Shown here: one piece after another, positions 17,378-26,475 of the stretch
Layout: each line of letters begins with the position of its first letter
Numbering within the stretch: the stretch's first letter is position 1
Assembly (NCBI RefSeq): GCF_003443875.1
Contig: NZ_CP027482.1
Location: 682,001 to 746,000, forward strand
Length of the DNA stretch: 64,000 bases
Source: Aeromicrobium sp. A1-2
Lineage (GTDB): Bacteria; Actinomycetota; Actinomycetes; Propionibacteriales; Nocardioidaceae
Direction: 5' to 3'
Made by a program: the position numbers and the translations under genes
The notes under the pieces: model-generated
Seen by the model: the letters and a program-made list of their open reading frames with translations, nothing else
The model's database searches: none
What the model was told of the DNA's origin: nothing

Positions 17378-18337
17378 TCACAGGTGCACCTTGAAGCTCT
17401 CGTAGTCGGCGTCCGGCTCGCCGGTCGGCTCGAAGTGGCTGATGTTCTCGATGCTCGTGCCCCACTCGTCGCGTGGCTTCCATACCGCCTTGACTCGCAT
17501 CCCCATGCGAACGTCGGCAGGGTCGACGCCGAGCAGGAGGTGCAGGAAGGCGATGTCGGCACCGTCGAGCAGCATGTACGCCGAGACGTACGGGGGTGTG
17601 ATCCGTTGACCCAGGAACGGCACGTTGACGATGCAGAAGGTCGTGACGATGCCTGAATCGGGCACCTCGACCTCGGTGGTCGTCGGAACGCCATCGACGG
17701 GACAGGCGCCGCGCGGTGGCACGTAGACCTTTTCGCACACGGGGCAGCGCTGGCCGAGGATCTTGCCCTCTGCCAGCCCGCGGAAGAACGCCGACTCCTC
17801 GGGCGAGGCCGCGAAGTCGTAGGCGAGCTTGACGGGCGAGATGATGCCCGTCACCGGCTCGCCATCCGGAGCGGGGGGCGGCGCCTCGGGGGCGCCGTCG
17901 AGGGGCTCGAACCAGCGGATGTCGGTGATGGCGCCGACGGTCTCGTCGGCCCAGCGGGCCCGCACCCGCATGCCGGTCTCGATCTGGTCGGCGCTGTCCA
18001 CCGAGACCGCGTGCAGCAGGGGTCGGTCAGCTCCGTCGAGCACGATCTGCGCGAAGGCGAACGGTCGATCCAGGGGCTGGCCCTCGACGGGCTCCGGCAC
18101 CCAGGCCCAGCTCTGGACCACGCCGTCACTGCTGACCGGCACGAGCTCGGTGATGGGGTCGAAGCTGACGGCGTCGTACTCGGGCGGAGGGACCGCCACG
18201 GTGCCGTCCGAGAGCACGCCGCCGAGGATCTGACGACGCTTGAGGCCGGTCATGAAGCCGGTGAGCGTGGGACCGAGAGAACGCGTGTAGTCGAATTCGA
18301 CCTGCAGGGGAGCATGCAGGGTGCCGGGAGTGCCCAT
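17378..18337 (-). CDS. DUF35 dual OB-fold/zinc-ribbon partner of Ltp3/Ltp4
   Basis: A 319-aa protein with two OB-fold DUF35 units. The second begins with a rubredoxin-like zinc ribbon CPVCEKVYVPPRGACPVDG (about residues 201-219); the first lacks the cysteines. Homologue of Rv3521 by position and make-up. DUF35 proteins bind thiolase-like aldolases and complete their acyl-CoA site (the ChsH2-Ltp2 pair is the known case). ATG 18337 is 9 bp from a KstR box; the frame stays open upstream but that would cross the operator. First gene of the DUF35-ltp4-ltp3 operon. Confidence 0.85.
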   Translation of the reverse strand: MGTPGTLHAPLQVEFDYTRSLGPTLTGFMTGLKRRQILGGVLSDGTVAVPPPEYDAVSFDPITELVPVSSDGVVQSWAWVPEPVEGQPLDRPFAFAQIVLDGADRPLLHAVSVDSADQIETGMRVRARWADETVGAITDIRWFEPLDGAPEAPPPAPDGEPVTGIISPVKLAYDFAASPEESAFFRGLAEGKILGQRCPVCEKVYVPPRGACPVDGVPTTTEVEVPDSGIVTTFCIVNVPFLGQRITPPYVSAYMLLDGADIAFLHLLLGVDPADVRMGMRVKAVWKPRDEWGTSIENISHFEPTGEPDADYESFKVHL

Positions 18338-18346
18338 GGGGCAAAG

Positions 18347-18360
18347 TGAAACACGTTCTA
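18347..18360. promoter_or_regulatory. KstR box before the DUF35-ltp4-ltp3 operon
   Basis: TGAAACACGTTCTA fits TnnAACnnGTTnnA, with the downstream flank GTTTT seen at other boxes here. It ends 9 bp before the minus-strand ATG at 18337. Confidence 0.82.
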
Positions 18361-18425
18361 GTTTTCCGGGCAAGGGGCGCAATGCCGGAGCGGGAAAGTC
18401 CACGGCTCGAACCATCGCCACAAAG

Positions 18426-18439
18426 TGGAACGTGTTCTA
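18426..18439. promoter_or_regulatory. KstR box before the NTF2-SDR-FadD operon
   Basis: TGGAACGTGTTCTA fits TnnAACnnGTTnnA and lies 11 bp before the ATG at 18451. With the box at 18347 it makes a divergent pair about 80 bp apart. Confidence 0.84.
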
Positions 18440-18450
18440 GTATTGCCGCC

Positions 18451-18915
18451 ATGATCACATCGGACGCCATCTCGTGGAATGCCCCGAACGACGACCATCC
18501 GGCCCGCAGCGCCTCGCAGCGCTCCTACTCGGCGGTCGCCAAGGGCGATCTGGAGGAGTGGCTCACGGTCTACGCCGAGGACGCCCTGCTCGAGGACCCG
18601 GTCGGACCCTCGATGTTCGACGCCGAGGGCAAGGGCCATCGTGGTCATGAGGGGATCCGGGCCTTCTGGAACCTGGCGATCGCGCCGATCGACACGTTCC
18701 AGTTCGAGATCGACGACTCGTTCGCGAACCCGGGCAGCAACACCTGCGCCAACGTCGGACGGGTCAAGACCTCGTTCGCGGACGGCAGCCACACCACGAC
18801 CGAGCTGATCATGGTCTACGTCGTCAACGACGACGGCAGGGTGGCCTCGATGAAGGCCTTCTGGGAGCCGGAGCGGACCATGGCCTCGTTCACCGCCGCC
18901 GAGGCTGCGTCATGA
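18451..18915 (+). CDS. NTF2-fold (SnoaL-like) protein, steroid-isomerase-like
   Basis: A 154-aa alpha+beta barrel protein of the SnoaL/ketosteroid-isomerase superfamily: an N-terminal helix pair, YAEDALLEDPVG typical of the second helix-strand turn, then HEGIRAFWN. A steroid isomerase or hydratase-like role fits the context, but general-acid residues cannot be assigned with confidence. The first residues MITSDAISWNA extend past the usual fold start. It follows a KstR box and overlaps the next SDR by 4 bp. Confidence 0.72.
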   Translation: MITSDAISWNAPNDDHPARSASQRSYSAVAKGDLEEWLTVYAEDALLEDPVGPSMFDAEGKGHRGHEGIRAFWNLAIAPIDTFQFEIDDSFANPGSNTCANVGRVKTSFADGSHTTTELIMVYVVNDDGRVASMKAFWEPERTMASFTAAEAAS

Positions 18916-19760
18916 GCGTCTTCGGATCCAACATCCTGGCGGGAAAGGTCGCCTACGTCGCGGGCGGAACCCGCGGTTTCAATCTGGCCATCGCGAAGCG
19001 GTACGCGGAGCAGGGCGCCAGGGTCGCCGTGATGAGCCGTGATGCCGAACGATGCGCCTCGGCAGCCCAGGAGATCCAGGATGCCGGCGGCGAGGCGATC
19101 GGTCTCCCGGCCGATGCCCGCGATTACGACCGAGTGGCCGAGACCATGCAGGAGACCGCTGACAGGTTCGGCGGCATCGACATCGTCATCGCCGGACAGG
19201 CGGGCAACTTCTATGCACCTGCTCTGGGTATGACGGCGTCGGCGTTCAAGTCCGTGATCGACATCGATCTGCAGGGCACGTTCAACCTTTATCGCGCGAG
19301 CTTCGAGCACCTGCACAAGCCGGGCGCATCGCTCATCGCGATCACCGCGCCCGAAGCGGTCAAGCCGCTGCCGTTCCAGAGTCACGTGTGTGCCGCCAAG
19401 GCCGCGGTCAACATGTTGACCAAATGTCTCGCGATCGAATGGGGGCCGGCGGGGGTGCGGGTCAACGGGATCAGCCCCGGTCCCATCGAGGACACATGGG
19501 GCATGGACAACGTCATCGCGACGATGCCCGGCGTCAAGGAGCGCATCACCGCGTCGACGCCGATGCGCCGTTGGGGCACCCACGCCGACGTCGCGGACGC
19601 CGCTCTGTTCCTCGCCTCGGAGGCGTCGTCGTACGTGAGCGGCACGATCCTGGACGTCGATGGCGGCATCACGATCAACTCCGCCGGGGCTGACGGGCGC
19701 GACGCCATCAACTATCAGGACGACCCGCGCGTCAAGGGTCCCGGCCGAGGCGACCGGTAG
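18912..19760 (+). CDS. SDR resembling 2,4-dienoyl-CoA reductase
   Basis: A 282-aa SDR. The active-site segment reads SHVCAAKAAV (157-166): no YxxxK tyrosine (Val159), Lys163 kept and His158 at K-5, which is the pattern of peroxisomal 2,4-dienoyl-CoA reductases (VHAGSAKAAV). AGQAGNFYAPA (94-104) and the LAIEWGPAGVRVN and GISPGPI blocks fit the same group. It would reduce a conjugated dienoyl-CoA, useful for side chains that already carry a double bond. Coupled to the NTF2 protein upstream and 3 bp from the ligase downstream, in a KstR-controlled operon. Confidence 0.72.
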   Translation: MSVFGSNILAGKVAYVAGGTRGFNLAIAKRYAEQGARVAVMSRDAERCASAAQEIQDAGGEAIGLPADARDYDRVAETMQETADRFGGIDIVIAGQAGNFYAPALGMTASAFKSVIDIDLQGTFNLYRASFEHLHKPGASLIAITAPEAVKPLPFQSHVCAAKAAVNMLTKCLAIEWGPAGVRVNGISPGPIEDTWGMDNVIATMPGVKERITASTPMRRWGTHADVADAALFLASEASSYVSGTILDVDGGITINSAGADGRDAINYQDDPRVKGPGRGDR

Positions 19761-19763
19761 ACC

Positions 19764-21335
19764 ATGGTTCAGGCACTCGACGAAACCTACCGCGGTCCGC
19801 ACTCGGGACAGATGCTGCTGCACTCGCTTCGCCGGCACCGCAATGCGCAGGTGCTCCAGCTGGGAGACCGGAGCATCACGGGCCAGGAGATGGCCGACCA
19901 GATGAGTTGCTACGTACGGGCCCTCGAGGAGCTCGGTGCGGGCACCGGATCCGCCGTGGGCCTGTTAGCAGCCAATCGGCCCGAGGTGTTGTTCCTGATC
20001 GGCGCGGGCCAGACGCAGGGCTATCGACGCACAGCCCTGCACCCGCTTGGATCCCTCGACGACCATGCCTACGTGTTGGCGGACGCTGGGGCGAGTGCTC
20101 TGATCGTCGACAACATCCCGGCCTTCCTGGAGCGCGCCGAGGCCTTGCAGGCGAAGGTTCCATCGCTGACGACCGTGATCACGATCGACGATCTGGCCGC
20201 CAGGGCCGCCACCTATGCGCCCCAGCCCCTGGTCGCGAAGGAGCTCGCGCCCGATCATGTCGTCGGCGTCACCTACACAGGCGGCACGACCGGTCAGCCC
20301 AAGGGAGTCATCGGGACGGCCGCAAGCATTGCCGCGATGACCCAGGTGCAGCTGGCCGAGTGGGAATGGCCGGAGGCGCCCACGTTCCTGATCTGCACAC
20401 CGCTGTCGCATGCAGGCGCAGCATTCTTCGCACCGACCGTGGCCAAGGGCGGGCGACTCGTGGTGCTGCCCGGCTTCGATCCCGCGACCGTGTTGCGCAC
20501 GATCGAGGAGCAGAAGATCACCGCCACGATGCTGGTGCCGAGCATGCTCTACGCGCTGATGGACCATCCGGACTCCAAGACTCGCGATCTGTCGAGCCTG
20601 GAGACCGTCTACTACGGCGCGGCTCCGATCAACCCAACCCGCTTGGCCGAGGCCATCGATCGGTTCGGGCTGATCTTTGCCCAGTACTTCGGCCAGTCCG
20701 AGGCGCCGATGGTGATCTCGTACCTGGCGAAGGCCGACCACACGCCCGAGCGCCTCGCCAGCTGCGGCCGGCCGAGCGCGTTCCTCCGCACCGCGCTGCT
20801 GGGTGGGGACGGTCAGCCGGTCGAGCCGGGGCAGCCGGGTGAGATCTGTGTGGCCGGACCCGTGGTGGCAGGTGGCTACTGGAACAAGCCGGCCGAGACG
20901 GCCGAGGCATTCCATGACGGCTGGCTGCACACCGGCGATGTCGCCCGGGAGGATGAGGACGGCTTCTGGTTCATCGTCGACCGGGTCAAGGACATGATCG
21001 TCAGCGGTGGTTTCAACGTGTTTCCGCGGGAGGTCGAAGACGTCGTGGGCGAGCATCCAGCCGTCGCCCAGGTGGGAGTGATCGGCACGCCTCACGAGAA
21101 GTTCGGCGAGGCCGTCACGGCGATCGTGGTGCTGCGTGAGGACGCGCCGCGTGACGAGGAGTCGCTGGCCCGGCTGACGATAGAGATCCAGGGATCGGTC
21201 AAGGAGCGCAAGGGCGCGGTGCAGTCGCCCAAGCAGGTCATCGTGGTCGACTCCCTGCCCCTGACAGCTCTGGGCAAGCCCGACAAGAAGGCGCTCCGGG
21301 CCGAGTTCTGGACCGGAGGCCGCGGCGTCGGCTAG
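19764..21335 (+). CDS. Acyl-CoA ligase (FadD family)
   Basis: A 523-aa ANL-superfamily acyl-CoA synthetase. AMP-binding loop YTGGTTGQPKGV (about 172-183), YGAAPINP, the GWLHTGDVA motif and the C-terminal lysine in TALGKPDKKAL are present. It activates a carboxylic acid with ATP and CoA. Third gene of the KstR-controlled NTF2-SDR-FadD operon, so the substrate is probably a sterol side-chain acid or breakdown product. It resembles FadD8-type ligases in general, but I do not assign a symbol. Confidence 0.83.
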   Translation: MVQALDETYRGPHSGQMLLHSLRRHRNAQVLQLGDRSITGQEMADQMSCYVRALEELGAGTGSAVGLLAANRPEVLFLIGAGQTQGYRRTALHPLGSLDDHAYVLADAGASALIVDNIPAFLERAEALQAKVPSLTTVITIDDLAARAATYAPQPLVAKELAPDHVVGVTYTGGTTGQPKGVIGTAASIAAMTQVQLAEWEWPEAPTFLICTPLSHAGAAFFAPTVAKGGRLVVLPGFDPATVLRTIEEQKITATMLVPSMLYALMDHPDSKTRDLSSLETVYYGAAPINPTRLAEAIDRFGLIFAQYFGQSEAPMVISYLAKADHTPERLASCGRPSAFLRTALLGGDGQPVEPGQPGEICVAGPVVAGGYWNKPAETAEAFHDGWLHTGDVAREDEDGFWFIVDRVKDMIVSGGFNVFPREVEDVVGEHPAVAQVGVIGTPHEKFGEAVTAIVVLREDAPRDEESLARLTIEIQGSVKERKGAVQSPKQVIVVDSLPLTALGKPDKKALRAEFWTGGRGVG

Positions 21336-21353
21336 AGCCGACCGAGCCGAGGC

Positions 21354-22148
21354 TCAGCGACCCTGGAACTGCGGGGCGCGCTTCTCGGCGAACGCGCGGG
21401 GTCCTTCCTTGGCGTCCGCAGAGGCAAAGACGGCGACACCGACGGCAGCATCGTCCTTCCAGCAGTCGTCCTCGTGCTTGCCTTCGGAGTCGCGGATGGT
21501 CTTGAGCACTGCCTGGACGGCGAGTGGACCATTCGCCGCGATCAGGCCGGCCAGCTCGTGTGCCTTGGCCAGGGCCTCGCCGTCGGGAACGACGTGCCCG
21601 ATGAGCCCGATCTCCTTGGCCTCCGGTGCCTTGATGTGACGTCCCGTGAGCAGGAGGTCCGCGGCGACGGTGTACGGAAGCTGCCGGGGGAGACGCACGG
21701 CAGAGCCGCCGAGCGGGTAGAGGCCCCACCGCGGCTCGGAGACACCGAACCGTGCCGACTCGCCAGCCACCCTGATGTCGGTGGCCTGCAGAATCTCGGT
21801 TCCGCCGGCGATGGCCGGGCCCTCGACCGCTGCGATGAGCGGCTTGGTCAGTCTGAATCCCTTGAGCAGTGGCTTGATGAACGCCGGATCGAACTGGCCG
21901 GACTCGAACTTGTCCGACGGGGCCGACGAGGACATCGACTTCAGGTCGGCGCCTGCGCAGAAGCATCCTTCGGCTCCGGTGAGGATCACGACCTTGACGT
22001 CGGGGTCGGAGTTGGTCCGGTCCCAGGCCTCACTCATGATCGACATCATCTCGGCCGAGAGCGCGTTGCGTGCCTCGGGACGGTTCATCGTGACGACGAG
22101 TGTGTTGCCTTCGAGCTCGACCAGGCAGTGGTCCTTGTTGGATGACAT
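21354..22148 (-). CDS. echA19: EchA19, steroid enoyl-CoA hydratase
   Basis: A 264-aa crotonase with both catalytic glutamates visible: AIAGGTEIL (first) and FGVSEPRWG (second). Oxyanion loop CFCAGADLK. Length and its divergent position beside fadD19 match Rv3516, which hydrates steroid side-chain enoyl-CoAs. I chose ATG 22148; an in-frame ATG 24 bases upstream would reach into the KstR box. A box lies 22 bp away (22171-22184). Confidence 0.88.
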   Translation of the reverse strand: MSSNKDHCLVELEGNTLVVTMNRPEARNALSAEMMSIMSEAWDRTNSDPDVKVVILTGAEGCFCAGADLKSMSSSAPSDKFESGQFDPAFIKPLLKGFRLTKPLIAAVEGPAIAGGTEILQATDIRVAGESARFGVSEPRWGLYPLGGSAVRLPRQLPYTVAADLLLTGRHIKAPEAKEIGLIGHVVPDGEALAKAHELAGLIAANGPLAVQAVLKTIRDSEGKHEDDCWKDDAAVGVAVFASADAKEGPRAFAEKRAPQFQGR

Positions 22149-22170
22149 GACCAACAGCGTAGTCAAAAAC

Positions 22171-22184
22171 AAGAACGTGTTCTA
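22171..22184. promoter_or_regulatory. KstR box between echA19 and fadD19
   Basis: AAGAACGTGTTCTA is a KstR palindrome with one change at the first base. It sits 11 bp before the fadD19 ATG and can serve both divergent genes. Confidence 0.83.
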
Positions 22185-22195
22185 GTCTTGGCCAC

Positions 22196-23830
22196 ATGCC
22201 GCTGAACATTGCTGATCTGTTTGAGCACGCCGTTGACGTTGTCCCGGACCGACCGATCATCCAGGTCGGCCCGCGCAAGGTCACCTATGCCGAGCTGGAG
22301 GCCGCCGCCAACCAGCTGGCACACTTCCTCGCCTCACGCGGAATAGGTCGCGGCGATCACGTGGGCATCTACGCCAAGAACAGCATCGAGCACGTCGTGA
22401 CGCTGCTGGCGATCTTCAAGATCCGCGCCGTCGCGATCAACGTGAACTACCGATACGTCGAGGGCGAGCTCAACTACCTCATCGAGAACTCCGACATGGT
22501 CGCGCTCCTGCATGAGCGGACCTATGCCGGGCTGGTCGCTCGGACGGCCCCCAAGCACGCCAAGCTCACCACGGTCGTGGCGATCCCCGATCCCACGGAT
22601 CCGGACAACCTGGCCGACCTGTCGGCGTTCGGCGGGGTCACCTGGGACGAGGCGATAGCCGGCCAGAGCGCGGAGCGCGACTTCGAGGAGCGCAGCGGGG
22701 ACGATCGCTACATCGTCTACACCGGTGGCACCACGGGATTCCCCAAGGGCGTGATGTGGCGGCACGAGGACTTCTGGCGCGTTCTCGGCGGCGGCATCGA
22801 CTTCATGAGCGGCGAGCGGCTGGAGGAGTTCTCCCAGTCCAAGCAGGCCGAGAGCAATGATCCGATGGTGACCTTCCCGCTCAGCCCGCTGATGCACGGT
22901 GGCGCGCAGGCGGCGATGCTGATGCACCTGTTCGCGGGGCACCTCACGATCCTCGAGCCGGCCTTCGATGCGGCCGAGACGTGGCGGATCATCGATCGTG
23001 AGAAGGTCCAGCTGATCTTCATGACCGGCGACGCCATGGCGCGACCCCTGATCGAGGCCTACGACGCCGGGAGCTTCGACGGCAGCTCACTCGTGGCCGT
23101 TGCCAGCAGTGCGGCGATCTTCAGCCGGCCGGTCAAGGAGGTCTGGATGAAGGCCTTTCCCAACGCCTTTTTCACCGACTCGGTGGGCTCGTCCGAGACC
23201 GGGTTCTCGGGCACCGGCCTGCAGGACAGCGAGAACATCCAGGGTCAGGGACCGGTTGTCGCACTTGGCGCCGAGACTGTCGTCCTGGACGATCACCTAC
23301 GGGTGATCGACCCGGCCAGCGTTGGCGCGATCGGACGACTCGCCCGCTCCGGCAGCGTGCCGGTGGGCTACTACGGCGACCCCGAGAAGTCGGCCGCCAC
23401 GTTCGTCGAGGTCGATGGCGTGCGCTACTCCATCCCGGGCGACTTCGTCCGGGTCGAGGCCGACAACAAGGTGACGCTGCTCGGCCGCGGATCCAACTGC
23501 ATCAACACCGGTGGCGAGAAGGTCTACCCCGAAGAGGTCGAGATGGCGCTCAAGAGCCATCCCGGTGTGTACGACGCTCTGGTGGTCGGCGTGACCGATG
23601 ACCGGTGGGGACAGCATGTGTCGGCCGTGGTGCAGCCCCGGACGGATGTGCCGCCCGCCCTTGCCGACCTGCGGGACCATCTCCGTGAGCTGCTCTCGAG
23701 CTACAAGCTGCCGCGTTCGGTCGCGTATGTCGAGGAGATCCCGCGGAGCGCCACCGGCAAGGCCAACTATCCGGCCGCGAAGGAGCTGGCCGAAGCCGCT
23801 CACCGTGAGGCCGGCGCCGGTGCGCACTGA
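22196..23830 (+). CDS. fadD19: FadD19, steroid C26-acid CoA ligase
   Basis: A 544-aa acyl-CoA synthetase: YTGGTTGFPKGV (about 178-189), the gate region SPLMHGGAQAAM, GSSETGFSG, and RSATGKANYPAAK at the C-terminus with the catalytic Lys. Sequence style and the divergent echA19 match Rv3515c/FadD19, which activates C8 side-chain acids of sterols and is essential for C-24-branched ones. KstR box just upstream. Its last 11 bases overlap the NMO-like gene. Confidence 0.9.
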   Translation: MPLNIADLFEHAVDVVPDRPIIQVGPRKVTYAELEAAANQLAHFLASRGIGRGDHVGIYAKNSIEHVVTLLAIFKIRAVAINVNYRYVEGELNYLIENSDMVALLHERTYAGLVARTAPKHAKLTTVVAIPDPTDPDNLADLSAFGGVTWDEAIAGQSAERDFEERSGDDRYIVYTGGTTGFPKGVMWRHEDFWRVLGGGIDFMSGERLEEFSQSKQAESNDPMVTFPLSPLMHGGAQAAMLMHLFAGHLTILEPAFDAAETWRIIDREKVQLIFMTGDAMARPLIEAYDAGSFDGSSLVAVASSAAIFSRPVKEVWMKAFPNAFFTDSVGSSETGFSGTGLQDSENIQGQGPVVALGAETVVLDDHLRVIDPASVGAIGRLARSGSVPVGYYGDPEKSAATFVEVDGVRYSIPGDFVRVEADNKVTLLGRGSNCINTGGEKVYPEEVEMALKSHPGVYDALVVGVTDDRWGQHVSAVVQPRTDVPPALADLRDHLRELLSSYKLPRSVAYVEEIPRSATGKANYPAAKELAEAAHREAGAGAH

Positions 23831-24917
23831 GCTTTGCGAGCGGTTCGGCATCGACTACCCGATCTTCGCGTTCACGCCCTCGGAGCATGTCGCTGCCGCT
23901 GTTTCCCGGGCCGGCGGACTCGGTGTGCTGGGCGCGGTGCGCTTCAATGACGCCGCTGAGCTGGACCGCACCCTCGACTGGCTGGATGACAACACCGACG
24001 GCAAGCCATACGGCGTCGACGTGGTCATGCCGATGACGGTGCCCACCGAGGGCACGCCGGTCGACCTGCAGTCGATGATCCCGCCCGACCACATCAGCTT
24101 CGTCGAACGCACGCTGCAGCAGCTGGGCGTTCCACCGCTGCCCGAGGGGGAGGGCCGCGATGGCGTGCTCGGCTGGCTGCACTCGGTCGCCCGTTCGCAC
24201 GTCGACGTGGCGCTCAAGCACCGCCCGGTCCTGATCGCGAACGCGCTCGGTTCACCCCCCAAGGACGTCATCGATCAGGCACATGCGGCCGGCGTGCAGG
24301 TGGCTGCCCTGGCGGGTGCTGCGAAGCACGCGATGTCCCACGTGGCCAATGGCGTCGACATCATCATCGCCCAGGGCTACGAAGCGGGCGGCCACACCGG
24401 CGAGATCGCCAGCATGGTGCTGACCCCCGAGATCGTCGACGCAGTCGGGCCCGGTGTTGCCGTCCTCGGTGCCGGTGGCATCGGTCGCGGCCGTCAGGTT
24501 GCAGCCTCGCTGGCCCTGGGTGCGCAGGGCGTCTGGACGGGCTCGGTGTGGCTCACGACCGAGGAGTACCAAAACCTCAATGCCAACGCCGGCATGACCG
24601 AGGCGTTCCTGCGGGCCACGAGCTCGGACACCGTACGTACGCGCATCTACACCGGCAAGCCAGCACGACTTCTCAAGACCAAGTGGACCGACGCATGGGC
24701 CACCGAAGACGCACCCGACCCGTTGCCGATGCCGTTGCAGAACCTGCTGGTGGCCGATGCGCACAGTCGATTGAACCGTGCAGGCGACCCGGACACGGTC
24801 TCGATGCCGGTGGGTCAGATCGTCGGCTCGATGAACGAGGTGCGATCAGTCGCCGATGTGATGGCCGATCTGGTCCGCGAGTACGAACAGACGGTTGCCC
24901 GGCTCGCCAGCCTCTGA
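23820..24917 (+). CDS. Nitronate-monooxygenase-like FMN protein
   Basis: A 365-aa NMO/2-nitropropane-dioxygenase-family TIM barrel: IDYPIFAFTPSEHVAAAVSRAGGLG (residues 10-34) at the N-terminus, the FMN/substrate loop IIAQGYEAGGHTG, and GAGGIGRGRQ. Start GTG 23820 overlaps fadD19 by 11 bp, so they are one operon. A paralogue of ipdC (0.9-1.9 kb), but with a distinct longer insertion around 75-110. Probably a flavin reductase/oxidase of an acyl-CoA or enone in side-chain breakdown; not assigned further. Confidence 0.8.
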   Translation: MRTELCERFGIDYPIFAFTPSEHVAAAVSRAGGLGVLGAVRFNDAAELDRTLDWLDDNTDGKPYGVDVVMPMTVPTEGTPVDLQSMIPPDHISFVERTLQQLGVPPLPEGEGRDGVLGWLHSVARSHVDVALKHRPVLIANALGSPPKDVIDQAHAAGVQVAALAGAAKHAMSHVANGVDIIIAQGYEAGGHTGEIASMVLTPEIVDAVGPGVAVLGAGGIGRGRQVAASLALGAQGVWTGSVWLTTEEYQNLNANAGMTEAFLRATSSDTVRTRIYTGKPARLLKTKWTDAWATEDAPDPLPMPLQNLLVADAHSRLNRAGDPDTVSMPVGQIVGSMNEVRSVADVMADLVREYEQTVARLASL

Positions 24918-24930
24918 GGCTTCGGCCGGG

Positions 24931-26475
24931 CTACAGGTAGCGAGTGCCGCGCTCCTCGCGGGTCCAGGCGACATCGGCGATGCCGGCCGCGCTGAGCTCG
25001 CGGTGGAGCACCTTGTGGGTCGCCGTCCGAGGGAGGTCGTCGACGAGCCGGACGTACCGTGGCCGCGCCTTGGACGAGAGATCGCGCTGCTGGTCCAGGA
25101 AGTGCTCGAGCTCGGTCGCCGTCAGTCCGCCCCGCAGGATCAGCGCTGCGGCCACCTGGTCACCGGACCGCTCGTCAGGCACGGCATAGACCGCCACCTG
25201 ATCGATCGAAGGGTGCCGGAGCAGCACCTGCTCGATCGGTGCGCAGGCAAGATTCTCGCCGTCGACCCGCAGCCAGGCGGCCGTACGACCCGCGAAGTAG
25301 ACCCATCCTTCAGCGTCGCGATAGGCCAGGTCGCCCGACCAGTACATACCGCCGCGCATCCTTTCCGCCGTGGCTTCTTCGTCGTTGTAGTAGCCGGCGA
25401 ACTGGCCGGCTCCGGCGGTGTTGACGAGCTCGCCCACACACGCCTCGAGGTTGGTCACTCGACCATCGGCATCCAGCGCGGAGCGCAGGCACTCGGCTCC
25501 CGTGTCCGGGTCGTGCACTGCCACGCCGTCGGCGGGCCAGCCGAGGGCTCCGGGAGGAGTTCCCTCGATCTTGCTGACGATGACCGCGTTCTCGGTCGAT
25601 CCGAATCCGTCCACCACGCGGCAGCCGAAGCGGTCGGCGAAGGCCCGGATGTCGCGGTCCCCGGCCTCGTTGCCGAACACGAGCCGTAGCGGGCTCTCGG
25701 CGTCGTCGGGTCGTTCGGGTGTCGCCAGGATGTAGGTCAGCGGCTTGCCGACGTACGACGCATACGTCGCGCCGAACCTACGCACGTCGTCGAGGAAGGC
25801 CGAGGCCGAGAACTTCTCCCGGAGAGCCACCGCAGCGCCGTTGAACAGGGCCGGCGCCCATCCGGCCATCAACGCGTTTGAGTGGAACAGCGGCATCGCG
25901 ACGTAGTGCACGTCGGCGCCGGTCAGGCCGAGGCGCTCGGAGAGATACTGGCCCGGGAAGGCCACCTTGTCGTGGGTGATGCGCACGGCCTTGGGACGTC
26001 CGCTGGTTCCGGAGGTGAAGACCAGCATGAACAGGGAGTCGCCGGCCGGGGTGGAATCCGGCGGAGGGGCCGGCGCCAGCTGGTCCTGCCAGGTGTCGTC
26101 GCCGGTGTCGACGACCTGGATCCCGTCCAGCGTGAGCCCCTCGAGCAGGTGGCGCTGGGTGGCGTCGGTGAGGAGGAGCTGGACGTCGGCGCGATGCAGG
26201 TCCGCCACCAGGGCGTCGCCCCGGCGGGTGCTGTTGACCCCGACGGCGACATGCCCGCCAAGTCCGGCAGCCGCCAGCCCGAGCAGCATCTCGGGGGTGT
26301 TGTCCATCAGCAGACCGACGTGGAGAGGGCGCTCCGCGTCCAGAAGTGCCGACACCGCGACGGCCCTTGCTGCGGCATCGGCGACAAATTCGCGCCAGGT
26401 CCACGATCGCTCGTGGGTGTGCAGCGCTGGAGTGTCCTGCTGCGCGCGGGCGAGAAGGAGGTCCCGGATCGTCAC
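24931..26475 (-). CDS. fadD17: FadD17, steroid side-chain acyl-CoA ligase
   Basis: A 514-aa ANL ligase with FTSGTSGRPKAV (about 153-164), DGFGSTENAV, and the C-terminal RTATHKVLHRELS in which the catalytic Lys follows His rather than Gly. Gene order fadE26-fadE27-fadD17 equals Rv3504-Rv3506. FadD17 activates C5 side-chain acids. ATG 26475 overlaps the fadE27 stop by 4 bp. Convergent to the NMO-like gene with only 13 bp between stops. Confidence 0.88.
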   Translation of the reverse strand: MTIRDLLLARAQQDTPALHTHERSWTWREFVADAAARAVAVSALLDAERPLHVGLLMDNTPEMLLGLAAAGLGGHVAVGVNSTRRGDALVADLHRADVQLLLTDATQRHLLEGLTLDGIQVVDTGDDTWQDQLAPAPPPDSTPAGDSLFMLVFTSGTSGRPKAVRITHDKVAFPGQYLSERLGLTGADVHYVAMPLFHSNALMAGWAPALFNGAAVALREKFSASAFLDDVRRFGATYASYVGKPLTYILATPERPDDAESPLRLVFGNEAGDRDIRAFADRFGCRVVDGFGSTENAVIVSKIEGTPPGALGWPADGVAVHDPDTGAECLRSALDADGRVTNLEACVGELVNTAGAGQFAGYYNDEEATAERMRGGMYWSGDLAYRDAEGWVYFAGRTAAWLRVDGENLACAPIEQVLLRHPSIDQVAVYAVPDERSGDQVAAALILRGGLTATELEHFLDQQRDLSSKARPRYVRLVDDLPRTATHKVLHRELSAAGIADVAWTREERGTRYL

